The notes beneath the pieces were generated by a model. The model worked only from the letters and a program-made list of their open reading frames with translations. It did not search any database and was not told the DNA's origin. A DNA stretch of 64,000 nucleotides. Source: Wolfiporia cocos. Its lineage: Eukaryota; Basidiomycota; Agaricomycetes; Polyporales; Phaeolaceae. Positions 21,986 through 33,745 of the stretch are shown here, one piece after another. Position 1 is the first letter of the stretch. Every line of letters starts with the position of its first letter. The translations under genes were made by a program, and so were the position numbers. The stretch is taken from NCBI GenBank assembly GCA_029448655.1, contig JACCLO010000059.1, positions 1 through 64,000 of the forward strand, read 5' to 3'.

Positions 21986-23461
21986 CCCGTCTTGGGAGTC
22001 CGCACGCGAACTGATGGTTGTACCTGACATGCTAACGCCGGCTTTGCTTGCGAGCTGCAGCACATGGATGAGAGCTGTGGAGAAGCGATCTCAAACTAGG
22101 TGACATCGTGATGGATGATTGTCTCACTGTCAATGGCTGGCTTGTTCTCTAATCCGGCTTCAACGAGGCGGAATCCGGCCAACTTCACTGTACGGATAGC
22201 CGAACCGGTGATTGGGGATGGTACGGTGAGACACTCTCGGCATGATGAACTAGACTCACATGCAGCATTCACATTTCAAGTATCCTCATCATCCATATCG
22301 CGAGACAAGGCAGATGGATTCCACAGATTGACCCCTGCGGATCATATGTGGTAGTTGGAAGAAACCCAGAAATAGTGTGCCCACCTTCACGATCTAGGAT
22401 ATCCACTTGATGGATCCAATCCTTGTTCGACCGCAGGCGCTGCTGGGAGAAAGACTCGGAGAGATATGCCAGCTGGTATAGTTCGGCGCATATAGAGACC
22501 CGACTGCTACGACTACTATCCCCGAGTTTCTGCTTGACGCTGATCAAAGCGTCTACACGAATGGAGGATGTTGCTGTAAATAAGATCCGTGCAATTGAGC
22601 GCATATAACGTACCCTCGATGGAACTGAAAGTATTTGATATGTCTGAAGACAGTTTGCGCTTGTTCGCCGATATTTCCAGTGAGTTATCCACATACAAGA
22701 AGAAGCCCAATGTCTACGATGCCAGCCACAGCGAGCTCCACGCGAGACTTTGACGCGCTCAGTCACGAAGTCGTGACGTCGAGCTTATGTGACGCGGGGT
22801 GATGTTAGCGCGCGCACGCCGTGTGTCAGGCAGGGGAATTATTAATTCTATTTGAGTTACTAAGTGGTGCACACGTTTATCTGTCCGCATCAAGTCCGCA
22901 AACGCATCGCGTTCCATAATTTATCACTATGCCCAACGCCGCCGACACTTCACTTGTGGCTCCCGATGATGCTGTAGCAAGATGTACAACTGTAGGGAAA
23001 TCTATATCCATCCATTCCAATCTCGATAATGATGACATTCACACGCCAACCTCCACAGGAAGCTCGGAGAGACGGCCTCTTCGCTGGCCTTTCCGCTGCA
23101 TTGGCAGGTGGTTAGTAACTTCGCGTATACGCATGGTCCATTGCTGTACTATTCACCCTAGCCATTCTGGGCAACAAACTATTCCGATTCAACAGGAACA
23201 CCACAGTTGTGTGTGGCGTCGGTGAGCGTGCTGCAACGAGGCAGCGGTGGCTCGGATGCCGCTGGTGTCTGCGCACAGTGACGGGGGTGCTTTCTGGTTA
23301 TTATTTCTACCAGGGATTTCTCGCATCTAATCTTGCTTGCCCACGTGCGGAGCAGGCCAAGATGCAACGGTCGGAGTCTGTGTTCGGCGAGGATCTGTCC
23401 ACAAGCACCAAGTCAATGAATGTAATGTATTGTCATCGCAACAATTCCACAGCGGAGTATA
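21986..23461. other. Region without a supported gene; possible relics
   Basis: A plus-strand frame near 22618-22752 (VFDMSEDSLRLFADISSELS) and another at 22929-23225 (MPNAADTSLVAPDD...) have protein-like composition but no recognisable domain and no clear exon partners. They may be parts of a decayed gene between the adenylating enzyme and the aldolase. Confidence 0.4.
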
Positions 23462-24345
23462 ATGCACCGTCTTCTTGAAGCCCTTTCGCGCATCGAAGCC
23501 AGCGTTCGGCGCATGGATTACGCTGCCAGGTGCTTTGAAAGCGCGCACTGCTGCGCTCGCCTCGCCCCATCTCTCATGGCTGCTCATTGATTGTGAGCAT
23601 GGCATGACATCTCTTCAGCCAGGCGCTGCCGAATCCATCCAAACAATATCGGGGCTCGGAAGCTCGGCGCCCAGCACTATTGTCAGAATACCTGCAACAG
23701 GGGCGTGTGCAGACGGTAGTGTCGGTGGCAAATCAAGTATGGGCTTGATGCCGGCGCCCGGGGAGTGCTGGTTCCAATGGTATGTAGAACACGCTGGGCT
23801 AGTCGGTCGTGGTACATATACGTCAATCTGATAGGTATCAACCGCCGCTCAAGCCAAGTCGATCGTTGCTGCGGCGCGCTTCCCCCCAAGGGGTCCAGGT
23901 ATCCGTGGATTCGGCAGTCCATTTACACAGAGCACATGGGGACTGATGGCGTCAGAATACCTCGCATCTGCGAACGACTTGAGGCCGTACAGAGCATCGA
24001 CGAGATCTTGAGTGTAGACGGTCTCGGTCAGTGACCGCACCATCAAAAGCTCAACTACGCACATTACTCACCGTAGTCACTATCGGCCGTCGGAATATAG
24101 ATGGCGTTCTCATCACCTCTCACTCACTCACAACTATCCAGCGCCATCGCCAAATCTCCACCCTGATGTGGAAGTCATCATCAGCTCCGCATCTGATCGC
24201 TCACTTATATGCGTAATCAGCGCCATGTACTGCACTCCGGGCACTCAATCGAACAAGCGTGCGCGGCAGAACGTCACATCAGACAGTGGGGCATTATTGA
24301 AGGCTCTTGCAGAGGATCTCTAGCAGCAGCTGGGGAGATCATAGG
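23462..24345 (+). pseudogene. HpcH/HpaI-type aldolase pseudogene
   Basis: HpcH/HpaI aldolases cleave or form 2-keto-3-hydroxy acids using a divalent metal. Family blocks seen in order: KPAFGAWITLPGALKARTAA, SWLLIDCEHGM (23570-23610, with the conserved DxEHG), APSTIVRIPATG, GLDAGARGVLVPM (23745), VSTAAQAKSIVAAARFPP and RGFGSPF-like sequence (23838-23925), ILSVDGLG (24008), PSPNLHPDVE (24145) and NVTSDSGALLKALAEDL (24272). Damage is visible: the ATG at 23462 is one base out of frame with the next block, the segment with the conserved QIET motif is missing around 23980, and a TAG interrupts the end. It is therefore almost certainly non-functional. Confidence 0.8.
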
Positions 24346-24599
24346 CCAGAAGGACTTCGGGTATAACTAACAGTGTACGACGTACGTGAAGTAGTCAATC
24401 CCTGATACAGGGACCACCTTCGCTTCGTCTGAAGCCCCTCTGCATTGACAGGGCTGATTTGAAGATCTTGCAAAGACACTGATGGAACAGTGCAGGGTCC
24501 AGGCATCGAACCCATAGGTCTTAGCAAGGTATAGCCAAGTGAGATATGCGAAGGTGTCATCGAAAACTTATTGCGCCGTACAATACAATGACGCTGCGA

Positions 24600-25845
24600 C
24601 TAAGGGCGTATGTTACGGCGATCCCACCTTTTACCGATTCCGGCACGTTCTATACAATTTGCCAACGCAGGCACAGTCAACCATATGATTGCAGAGTGAA
24701 TAGAATATGGTTTACTTTGTTTTTTTGCCCGACTACATCTCAAGCAAAGAAGACTGCAGTTTGAGCATGCATGCGGGGAGACATCAGGGTGACACAAACT
24801 CACAGGTTTGTGGGACCCTGGCTACAGGGGAGTCCCTAGACGTCCTACAGGGCGGTGTGCTAACCACAAGGCAGCCAGTCGGCTGTATCCCCAAGGGGGA
24901 ACTCCTAAGGCGACCAAGAGGGAAGACACACAGACAAGCAAGTCGTGGAGGGCCCCCGGGGCAGAGACGCACACAAACGCAGATGAGAAAGGAGCCTAAG
25001 CTCAGTTGTCGAGAATCCTAAAGATGGGGAAGTAAGTCCCCATCTTGTCGTACTTATACATGGGGAGCTGACCAGTAATGGTCGCCCTAAAGTCGCGGCC
25101 TGTGCGCAGTAACTAAGAGGGCACATGATAATGTAACTACCTGTAACGACATGTGACGGTGTGACCCTAACGTGAGTACCTAAGGCGCGCGCTACCCTAC
25201 AGCGCTTACCTACAGTCATATGATCTAGACGGAGTCCTGGATAGACGCGGAGGTGGCTGAGGATCATGGAAGCGCGCGCGCACCTAGCGGCGCCTATAAT
25301 ACCTGCAGCGAGGGATGTTACGTATCCTCTAAGGAAAGTTTGTGACACAGGGCCCCTACAGTCACGCCGCGTTGCAGCGCATTGGGCGCATGGGGGGTCA
25401 TAAACCACCTCTTCGAGTTTCTTTCGCGGTGCCGAGCGACTAGTCCTGCGCTCAGCGGTGGTTATACCCTGACTGGTGGTGGCTTCGATCGGTGGGGGCT
25501 GTGCAGGGGTATCCGGCACTGTGCCGTTTGATGATTTCATCCGAGCAAACGCATCATCCCAAACAGACACGTAGTCGTGATAGAGGTCCAGTGTGCCGAA
25601 AGGAGATAGAAGGGGCGCTTTAAAGTGAAGCGAGTCGTAGAGATTCTTTGACAGCCTGTTAGCGCAACACAGGTTTCCAGGTAGTGAGAGCGCACCTTGC
25701 AATGATCGAGTCGTTGCACCCAATCACAAAGCTCCTCTTGGTCAGCGGCCGCGCATGGCGGGCACTGCAGCAGCTGTTTGACTTCGCGAATAAGCTTTAG
25801 AGACTCCAGGTGAACTGTGACTCCAGATATGTATCCCGGATCCAT
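24600..25845 (-). pseudogene. Cys-rich hypothetical gene split by a solo LTR
   Basis: The gene starts at 25845 (MDPGYISGVTVHLESLK) and contains CPPCAAADQEELCDWVQRLD. A 50-nt intron (GTGCGC...CAAAG) joins it to NLYDSLHFKAPLLSPFGTLD and YHDYVSVWDDAFARMKSSN. A proline/threonine linker leads to PPCAQCAATRRDCRG, where the LTR (24790-25347) interrupts. Skipping the LTR and one CAGGG copy restores an open frame that continues SPHACSNCSLLCLRCSRAKK to a stop at 24600. The C-x2-C...C pairs resemble a zinc-binding cluster; function unknown. Confidence 0.6.
24790..25347 (-). mobile_element. Solo LTR, 558 bp, TSD CAGGG
   Basis: Bounded by CAGGG at 24785-24789 and 25348-25352. On the minus strand it begins TGTCACAAACTTTCC and ends GTTTGTGTCA. 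It carries the TATA-side hairpin at 25022-25047 (10-bp perfect stem) and the U5 hairpin at 24793-24812, whose stem is CACAAAC/GTTTGTG rather than the usual CACAGAC/GTCTGTG. Confidence 0.95.
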
Positions 25846-26224
25846 TTCGGTGTGGCGACCTCTTCGTTATCGTTATCACTGATACGAGTGTTAGCTGAAG
25901 GGTAGTTAATCCTGCTACATGATGGCAGGGTCTTACACTTGAGTTTATAATGTCCCGTCGTCACGAGAGAACGAGAGCGAGAGATCAGGGACTTCGAGTT
26001 TGCATGGCCTTTTCGAACTCCGCTGTGGCTGACTGCGGATGGGCGCTTAGCGTGCGCCCCGTCCTCGAGCAGCCCTCCTCCCCCGCCCTGCCCCCTCTCT
26101 CCTCCCAGTCTCTATTGGATGGAATAGGTGCAAGCTTCACTAGCAGGTGCCACCACTAGGACCTGGATTGTTGAAGCAAGCGTCGGGATCGCGTGAAAGA
26201 GAGCGAACGAAGTGAGCGGTGCAA
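25846..26224. other. Promoter side of the Cys-rich gene; no gene
   Basis: A segment at about 25995-26060 (TTTGCATGGCCTTTTCGAAC, then GATGGGCGCTTAGCGTGC) recurs in diverged form at about 28155-28230, so it is part of a dispersed repeat. Nothing else is recognised. Confidence 0.5.
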
Positions 26225-26232
26225 GAAACAAC

Positions 26233-27091
26233 TAGTGATGTGCCAGGCCCAGCTTTGGGCCATGAGCCGGGCCGGGCCAAGCTGGGCTTTACAGCATGGC
26301 TTGAGATGGCCCAGGGCCTGGCCTGAGATACAGGCCAGGCCGGGCCAAGCTGTTGAGCCCCGGCCTAGGGATCTTAATGGCTACAATATCTGGCAGGCAC
26401 AATATAAGCCCATACAGGCCAGTTATATGCTCAACTCAATCATTGTGCACCTATCTTGTTTATTTAAAACTACAGAAAAGTCAAGTCCTCAACATTGAAG
26501 CCTGCCGCTCACTTTCGGGTGCCTATATGATTCCCCATATGGCAGGCACGCTACTGAATGCTGCACTGGTGAGTGATTATTTCACACTTAATCCTACTAT
26601 AGATTGGAGGTGTCACGGAATATCTGGGGTTGGAATCCCAGGTGGCACATATAATACCAGAAAGGCCAACCATGCCAAGTATTAAGCCAAATACTCAACG
26701 GTGCAATATAAGTGCCTAGCGTGGGAATATGAACTACACATATAGCGTGTCCTGCCTATAACAGCTGAGCTGTTATAGTGGCCCTTTTGGCTAAGGGGTG
26801 TTAGACGTATGTCTCCACAGACACTGGTCTGGGACTGCCAGTTAAATCTGTGACAGGAGGATTCAAGGTTCTATTTCATCTGGGAAAGGTTTGGCAAAGG
26901 TGAATCTCAAGCTCTGAAGCTAAAGTGATGATTATCTTAGCAGTAGTAGGCCATGGTCGAGCCGGGGCCTAGGCTGGGCCAAGCCGTGAGCCGTCAATGA
27001 GGGCCCAGCCTGAGGTTTTGAAAAGCTGTGGGCTGTCCAAGCCAGGCCAAAGCCAGGGCTTTTGAGCCAGGCTGGGCCTGGCACATCACTA
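26233..27091. mobile_element. hAT-type MITE, TSD GAAACAAC, carrying a nested LTR
   Basis: Terminal inverted repeats TAGTGATGTGCCAGGCC at the left and GGCCTGGCACATCACTA at the right are flanked by the same 8-bp word GAAACAAC (26225-26232 and 27092-27099). TAGNG-type ends with 8-bp duplications are typical of hAT transposons. Without the nested LTR the element is about 609 bp, with no coding capacity. Both arms are rich in GGGCC/GGCCC words that can fold. A second copy lies at 61708-62334. Confidence 0.9.
26611..26855 (+). mobile_element. Solo short LTR (TRIM-like family), 245 bp, TSD GGAGG
   Basis: Begins TGTCACGGAATATC and ends AAATCTGTGACA, with GGAGG at 26606-26610 and 26856-26860. It shares the block GCGTGGGAATATGAACT with the miniature element at 59431-60350 and contains the perfect hairpin CTATAACAGC-TGA-GCTGTTATAG near 26757. 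It sits inside the MITE, so it is younger than the MITE. Confidence 0.92.
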
Positions 27092-27099
27092 GAAACAAC

Positions 27100-27435
27100 A
27101 ATGTTGGACAGTGGTTTGTCTCATCCTTGGGGCGGGGAGGCAAACATGCAAAGCATGTACAGCCTAAATTCTACAATAATAAGGGGTACCCTTATCTCTA
27201 AGGCACATCTTTCTGACTTGTTCAAGTATGCTAGTGTCACTGCATGGTATACCCAGCCGGCAATCGGATACGCACTTGCCTGGATGTTCCAACACTGGAT
27301 TGCCACAGTGAATTTATCATGCCCAGGTGCTTGCCTGCATCATATTGCACCTGCATATAGCTCAGCTAAAACAATCCTCATGAAGTGATGCTATCATTTG
27401 TATGATTGTATTGTACATTGTACTGAAATGCTGTG
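27100..27435. other. No gene supported
   Basis: A plus-strand frame covers part of this stretch, but it shows no domain. It may be an old transposon relic; nothing firm can be said. Confidence 0.4.
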
Positions 27436-27903
27436 TGACACAAACTTGACTGGCATACCTCTATCCCTGTCCTACCCCTATAAGTACTAAGACCCAGGGT
27501 ACAACGCCGAGTTGTTGAGACAAGGCGAGGCGGAGTCAGGCAGCATGCTGTAGTGATCAAGAGAGGAGGGCTATCACCCATACATCGAGAAGAACAAGTC
27601 TGAGGTGTAACCCTCAGATGACGTAGTATATATACATGTAGAGATGGCGTAACTACTGAGTCGCGGCCCACCCTAAAGGGGGCCATGCACGACGTCGCGA
27701 TCGTCATGCCATAAGGTGTCATCTACAACTACATCATGTGAGCGGCCCGGCGGGGAGGACGGTCCGCAATCCCTAATCAACGACTCCTTATCTAATCTCC
27801 ATGTCACGTGACTTCCTGTGCATCAGTCAATGCGTTCGACCCACGCAGAGGGCAAATCCTGAGTAAATGCCCAGCCAGGTGCCTAGCCTCAAAATTTGTG
27901 ACA
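27436..27903 (-). mobile_element. Solo LTR, 468 bp, TSD CTGTG
   Basis: Bounded by CTGTG at 27431-27435 and 27904-27908. Minus-strand sense starts TGTCACAAATTTTGAGG and ends AGTTTGTGTCA. TATA box (TATATATAC) near 27640 with the TTAC-loop hairpin at 27599-27618 just downstream in LTR sense. Confidence 0.94.
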
Positions 27904-27908
27904 CTGTG

Positions 27909-28657
27909 AGACTGAGTGCACTGCCTTGTGTCCGACCTCACCTCTGCCCCCACCTCCACCCAGCACTGGAAACAAGATTAAGTGTGCCTGGGCACTGCAC
28001 AGGATAGTGTCTGAGACATCTCCTTGACCTTCTCTGCCGTCTCCGCCCCCACACCACAGCCATTCTTGGTCCCATTGGGCAGCAAGGGTAAGGGCCACAC
28101 CCACAAGTGCACCTTGACATCCAATATGAGCCAGACTTGAGGTTAATGTCCCAGCAAGTTTGCATGACCTTTTCATATTCCACTGTGGCTGGTGCACCGA
28201 CACTGCAGATGGGCGCTTAGCATGCACCATGCCGACCTTTAACTGAAAGTAATAGAGCGATAATTGTTCTCACGCTCAGAGTATTTTCTCACATTTAGAT
28301 AAAAATTATAAGTGATGAATCAGCAGGAAATTGTAAGCAGGCAAGACTTGTGGCAACATTAGCCAGTGACCTCCTTCCATCCTGCATGCCTGCATACATT
28401 ACCCATGATGTCTAAGACCTGCCTAGAAGGCCATGCAAAAAAGCTGAGAGTGCATGTACAAGGAAAATGAACAAAGACACACAAAGTGGAAGGCTCTCAA
28501 TGATGAGGAAGATGATGAAGCTGAGACTGATGTTATGTTGTTGAAGGAGTTTATGGAGACAGTGATGGGTAAGATTGTAGGGCCATTTGAGCTCAAGGCC
28601 CAGATCAACATTGGAGATGATGATCTTCAACTTGATGATCAGGAGCATGCATGCTGA
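27909..28657. other. Transposon relic region; acidic ORF only
   Basis: The only frame with some character is 28454-28657 plus (ALNDEEDDEAETDVMLLKEF...), acidic at its ends, without a known domain; it may be the tail of a lost transposase. The left part contains the diverged copy of the dispersed repeat also seen at 25995-26060. Confidence 0.4.
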
Positions 28658-29703
28658 TACAGATGTACCATCTGTGGGACTGGCCCATAGCCAGGGAATA
28701 TCTCCAATAGACTGACACAGACTCACAAATGTCTGTGGGACTGGCCCTGCTGGGAACCCTACACACCTATCGAGGTGCCACCCAAGTTATGCAGGGTTAA
28801 ACAGAGTCACCTTATGCCTACGAAGGCAAGCCCCCAGATGAGCGAGTAGAGAACTCAGTAGTATGACTGGTGCAGACCCACAGCAAGATGCAAGAGAGGG
28901 GCCTAAGCCCATTGCTGAAAATCCAAAAGATGGGGATAAGCCCCATCTGTCATCTACTTAAGTACATGACAGGAGCATATGTAGGGATGCCCTAAAGTAC
29001 AGGCCTGTGCGCCGTAACTAAGGGTGACTGTAATGCTACATGTGACTACAGTGGTGACCATGAACGTGAGTACCTGATACGTGTGCTGCCTGACTAGCAC
29101 TAATCTACTGGGTCAGGTGATTCTACTGGCATCAAGGGATGATGTGAAGTAACTAAGCAGAGAGGGGCACGCGTGCACATAGCAGTGCCCATACTGTGAT
29201 AGCGAGGAGTGAATTGTCCTAGGAATGCCCCTCTGGGCATTCTGTGACATAGACCATGACAGGTCCCAGGCCCCATGGCGTCAAGGGAAGGCAGGGCAAC
29301 GAGCAGTCTTGTTGGCAGTATGGCGGGTTGGCAAGGTCTGACATCCCCAGACTAGCATGTCGTGAACTAAGAGCAGAGTGGCAGCCCAGTAGACAGCATG
29401 AAAGAGGGTGTCATTACCCTAATGTCAAGAATGCTAGACATGAGGATGTAAGTCCTCATGCCAGTGCATAAGTACATGTGGGTGCACCAGTACCTAAGAG
29501 CTTGCCCAAAAGCCCCAGAGTCCATGCACGTAAACGTAAGCATAGGGGTAAGCATAGATGACAAGGCACCAGTAATGGTGCTGAGTCATGTGGCATAGGG
29601 ATAGAGATGCCAGTAATGGCGCTCTGGCAATGACCACCTGACCCCGTAGATAGGCACTCCGGGGTAGTGCGCACCCATGCATCACTCACATTATGGTCAC
29701 TCC
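28658..29703 (-). mobile_element. Older LTR remnant interrupted by a younger LTR
   Basis: 28658-28712 reads TGATACAGATGTACC, then ATCTGTGGGACTGGCCC, a decayed U5 end in minus orientation. After the nested LTR (28713-29249) the same kind of sequence resumes at 29255 and includes the TATA-side hairpin at 29439-29460. The right border near 29703 is my estimate. Confidence 0.6.
28713..29249 (-). mobile_element. Solo LTR, 537 bp, TSD TAGAC
   Basis: Bounded by TAGAC at 28708-28712 and 29250-29254. Carries the U5 hairpin CACAGAC/GTCTGTG (28716-28737) and the TATA-side hairpin AGATGGGG/CCCCATCT (28928-28948). Confidence 0.95.
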
Positions 29704-30637
29704 CTGTCACTACAGTAGTTACATGCTCGCTTACATACTCTCTTACCTCAGCCGTTAGGATGGTGCTGCACACAGGCCAGCACTTAAGGGTAGACATGTT
29801 GCGCTCCCATGTACATACTTAAAGGGTAGAGAGATGTGACACAGACTTACATAGGTCTGTGGGACCAGCCCTGCCGGGGAATCCAACACATCCACAAGGG
29901 TACCATCAGAGGAATGCAGTGGTGACCAGGGTGACCTCATTGCTGAGGTGGCGACATGTGTTGCCAATGGTGCATCCCAGATGAGCAAGTGAATAACTCA
30001 GCAGTAAGACTGGTGTGCACCCTCAGACAGTATGAAGAAAGGGGCATAGCCCAACATCGAGAATCTAAAGGATGAGGTTGTAAGACCTCATCCCGGTGTA
30101 TTTATGTACATGGATCAGTATGCTATGACTACCTTAATGTAATGGCCTGTGTGCCATAACTAAGGGATCATGTGCTACCATGACCATATGATGTACATAC
30201 TGTGATGTTATAATGCGGGTGACGGAATGTGTGCCCATCATAGGCACTATCTACCAGGTAACGTGATGTACTATGTGAGATGGTTGACGTGGAGGTAACT
30301 AGAGGTATGAGGAGACCGTGCGCTCAGTGGAACCCCAAGAGACCTAAAGCGAGGGATGTAGGGTCAATATCTTGTGGTATAAAACCGTGACAAGATGGGG
30401 CTTACTCCCCATCTCTAAGATTCTTGATGTCTGGGCTGTAGCCCCTCTCTCACCACCTCATCTGTGTGTGTGCCAGTCTGCCTGGGTCTCTCCCTCCTCA
30501 CCTTGCCCGTCTGGGTGGTACCTTAGCCAAGGGCCTTGCCTGCATACCCATTGGCTTAGGATGTGCACTGATGCACTGGCTTTGGGGGATTGTCCCCGGC
30601 CTGTGGGCCGGTCCCACAGACTGGTGAGTCTGTGTCA
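29704..30637 (+). mobile_element. Plus-oriented LTR remnant interrupted by a younger LTR
   Basis: The right part (30393-30637) carries the hairpin AGATGGGG-CTTACT-CCCCATCT and ends GTCCCACAGACTGGTGAG, then TCTGTGTCA, a normal plus-strand LTR end. The part left of the nested LTR 29837-30392 includes TGTCACTACAGTAG at 29704, which I take as a possible start; I could not match a target duplication, so the left border is uncertain. Confidence 0.55.
29837..30392 (-). mobile_element. Solo LTR, 556 bp, TSD AGATG, nested inside another LTR
   Basis: Bounded by AGATG at 29832-29836 and 30393-30397. U5 hairpin at 29840-29861 and TATA-side hairpin at 30070-30093. The target duplication is the first five bases of the host LTR's own TATA-side hairpin. 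Confidence 0.95.
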
Positions 30638-30782
30638 CTCTGCTAGATGTGCAAGCTGAGCCCAGCACTCAGGCAGTTGCCTTCTAAGTCACAGATTTTA
30701 TTGAGGAGTGGGCCTCCAATACACAGGAGCTTGCAATGGATTCAACATGTGTGTGTGCTATGCAAGCTTGCTACGTAAGTAA

Positions 30783-32600
30783 ATTACTGAGATTGAATCT
30801 GTCTAGGGAACACAAACAGGACCAATTTTGGACTGTTTGGTGCAGTTGCAGATGCACATGGGTTGGGTATTCCACTTGTGTTCTTACTGATATCGACAAA
30901 CAAGGAAGCCGATAAGGGTGTCAAGCAAGTTGTGCTTGAGAGATTTCTTGGTGAGCTGAAGGACCTTGGTGTCAACCCAGAATATACATTATCAGACAAG
31001 GATTGGTCAGAAATCAATGCAATGAGGAACACATGGCCACAGGCAAAACATCAGCTATGTTTCTGGCATGCACTCCATGCAGTGAAACAGTGCTTAGCAA
31101 AGAACAAGGAGACACCTGCATTCTATGATGTCAATGAAGCTTGCCATGAGTTCTCTTACATCAAAGCTAACTTCATACCATACCTGCAACAGACAGGCTC
31201 AGTCGTTTGTTTATTTCCAACATTGTGGAATGGGACTTTATTCTCATTAATTCATATTATATGTACTAGCTACCTGCCCCTCCTGTGAAGCCTCTCCATC
31301 GCATCCGGCTTCTCATTGATGGGTATCCATCTGTCATCACCTGTCACTGCCCCCACTTAGACTCAAGCCCATCCCGGCAGGCCATCCTGCTGTGAAGAGT
31401 GAAACCGAAGATGCCAAAGACTTTGACATTGAACACCTGAGTGGCCAGGGCATACTCCCACCTGATCTACATGCAGATGAAAGTGATGAAGAAATGGGCT
31501 GGATAGGTCATAAACATGACAATTGGAATGATGCTGAGTGGGATTGAGACCTAGATGATCTGCAGCATCAGGTTGAGGAGTTTGCAGAAGCACTTGAAGA
31601 GCTCCAAGAAAGCTCACCTTGTGATGACAGAGCAATCAGCACAATGAAGCAAGCAAAGCCTGGCTATGTCTTTTGCCTGACACCACACCGACTGCCTATC
31701 CTCTAGCTTTTCACAAAGCATGCATCACAGCACCATTTTCTCCCTAAATGGCATGGGCAGAGCTGAACATCCAAGGACATTCGACAAGATGCTATTGATG
31801 AGATGTATCAACACTATAAACTCAATAATCTTCATGAGGTATGAGCTTACCTCTGGAGCTCCTGGTACTCGCATGATTGCTGGTGTCTCTGGGTGCATGT
31901 GGTGTACACATCAAGCATACCATGCAAGTGTATAACAATGATGGTTGAGGTGCTCTGGCAGAATCTCAAGCAGCTAGTTCTGCACTGCTATAATCACCTG
32001 CCCATTGATCTCACCATGCATGCAATCATCACAAAAGTGCTCCCGCCATATCAACTGACCCTTGCACAGATCATTACAAAGCATTGTGAAGGGCATTCAT
32101 GATCACTTACCCATATGCAAGAAGCCTTCAGAAGGTCACGGGAACATCTTGCTCAGACTCCAATTAACAGCATCTACAATACAGACATTATGACGTGGAC
32201 ATGCAACTGTGGAGCTCAGAAATATCATGTGTACCTTCTCTACAAGCACCTTGTGCAAGAAGTTTCCACACCTATACCATCATCGTGGTGGGTCACAGTG
32301 CAGTGGCTCCATGTTCAGCCATTCTACACCGTCATGGTGAATGGCATAGTCGCACCTCCACCGGAGTCTACCAGAGATCATGCATGGATGGAGTGAATGC
32401 CCCATGTTCTGGTGCTGACACCATCTGGCAGCTGGGACGATCCAATCATGCTTCAAGATTCCGACACCAAAGAGGCCCCTGTAGTGTCATTGCCAGTACT
32501 TCAGCAGATCATTGAGCCAAAAGTGAGAGACTCACCAGTTTGTTATCACATTTCAGATACTCTCCTCGCCTCAAAAGGGCCCACCAACTGGTCGTGATGG
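30783..32600 (+). pseudogene. Degenerate MULE-type transposase with SWIM zinc finger
   Basis: Mutator-like transposases use a DDE-type core followed by a SWIM finger. The core reads NTNRTNFGLFGAVADAHGLG, IPLVFLLISTNKEADKG, SDKDWSEINAMRNTWPQAKH and QLCFWHALHAVKQCLA (30805-31100), which matches the D-x-C/W-x-H part of basidiomycete MULEs. Several frameshifts follow. Near 32195 the sequence WTCNCGAQKYHVYLLYKHLV is the SWIM motif (C-x-C-x(n)-C/K-x-H form). Stops and shifts throughout make it inactive. Terminal inverted repeats were not identified. Confidence 0.75.
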
Positions 32601-32770
32601 ATTGCTGCGCACATGAGCTGGCAGCGGCAGTGGGTTTGCAGTATGTATATAACAAGTAAAATAGAGATATACTCACCTTCACATCCTAGCCTGACAATCA
32701 AGACCAAACAGACATAGAATATGCTATACACAAGTTGCACCAGGCAGCCGAGATTATTGAGCAGCAGAGG

Positions 32771-33373
32771 TGACACGGGAACATACTTGTGACCATGCTA
32801 CCCATGCTAGTGGGGATGCCTCTATACCTTCTAACCTAGGCCTAAAGGCTACCCATCCTTGTAGGGGAGAACAGGATGGCTTGTCTATTGAGACGACCTG
32901 CCATGAAGCCCGAGGTACTGACCCATGAGTGTACCGGTATGCCCCCAGACTAGCAGGCTAAAGACAAAACTAGGAGATGCAATAAATAGAGACCCCCATG
33001 TCCAAGTAGGATGCAGCAGGCTTGTTGCAGAGCAGTCCGCTGGCTCACACGCACATGCAGCAGAGGGTTGAGAGGTTCCCAGGGGACATGCCCCCTAGGC
33101 CGAGAAGAGTAGAACTGAGGAGTAATCCTCAGATTCTACCTACTTATATACATGGAGATGCTACGTACTGTAGCTACAAGGCCTGACCTAATGGCGTGGC
33201 CTGTGCATACTGTGACTGTGTCTCACATGACTAGGTAATGCTGTAACTACTCAGTGATGACATGTGACCATATTGAGATAAGATAAGTGAATGCTTATCT
33301 ACCTATGCATGTGCATCTCCCTAGCGCTAGCCTAGCATTAGCGTATATCCTAGGGGTGGAGTTTCTGGTGACA
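32771..33373 (-). mobile_element. Solo LTR, 603 bp, TSD AGAGG
   Basis: Bounded by AGAGG at 32766-32770 and 33374-33378. Belongs to the same family as 60834-61450 (shared phrases such as ACCCATGAGTGTACC and CAGCAGAGGGTT). TATA (CTTATATACATGG) near 33143 with hairpin CTGAGGA-GTAA-TCCTCAG at 33115-33132. Confidence 0.94.
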
Positions 33374-33378
33374 AGAGG

Positions 33379-33740
33379 ACAATTGCAGAGCCATGTTTCA
33401 TCTGATGTGCACTCCAAGTTGTGTGCTCCACAATAGAGTGGGTAGAGGACATAGAAGCTCATGTTAGCCACCACACTATGCCAGTGACTAATGTGCGAGG
33501 TTGCTGCCAAACACAATCCATAAATACAATTGGTTACAAGTATATATGCTAGTAATAAGACTAAAGCTTGTGCGCATACCTGCATTGCCCCTCTAGTAGT
33601 TAACTTGTGCATGGTGTGGTGTGCACTAAGCACCCATCCACAGCATCAGTGCACCAGCCACAGCAGAGTTTATAAATGCCATGCAAACTCGCTGGGACAT
33701 TAACCTCAAGTTATGAGCCAGACCCTCTCATGTGTGAGCT
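33379..33740. other. No gene supported
   Basis: Low-GC stretch between two LTRs. A short minus-strand frame is present but without recognisable features. Confidence 0.4.
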
Positions 33741-33745
33741 CACAC

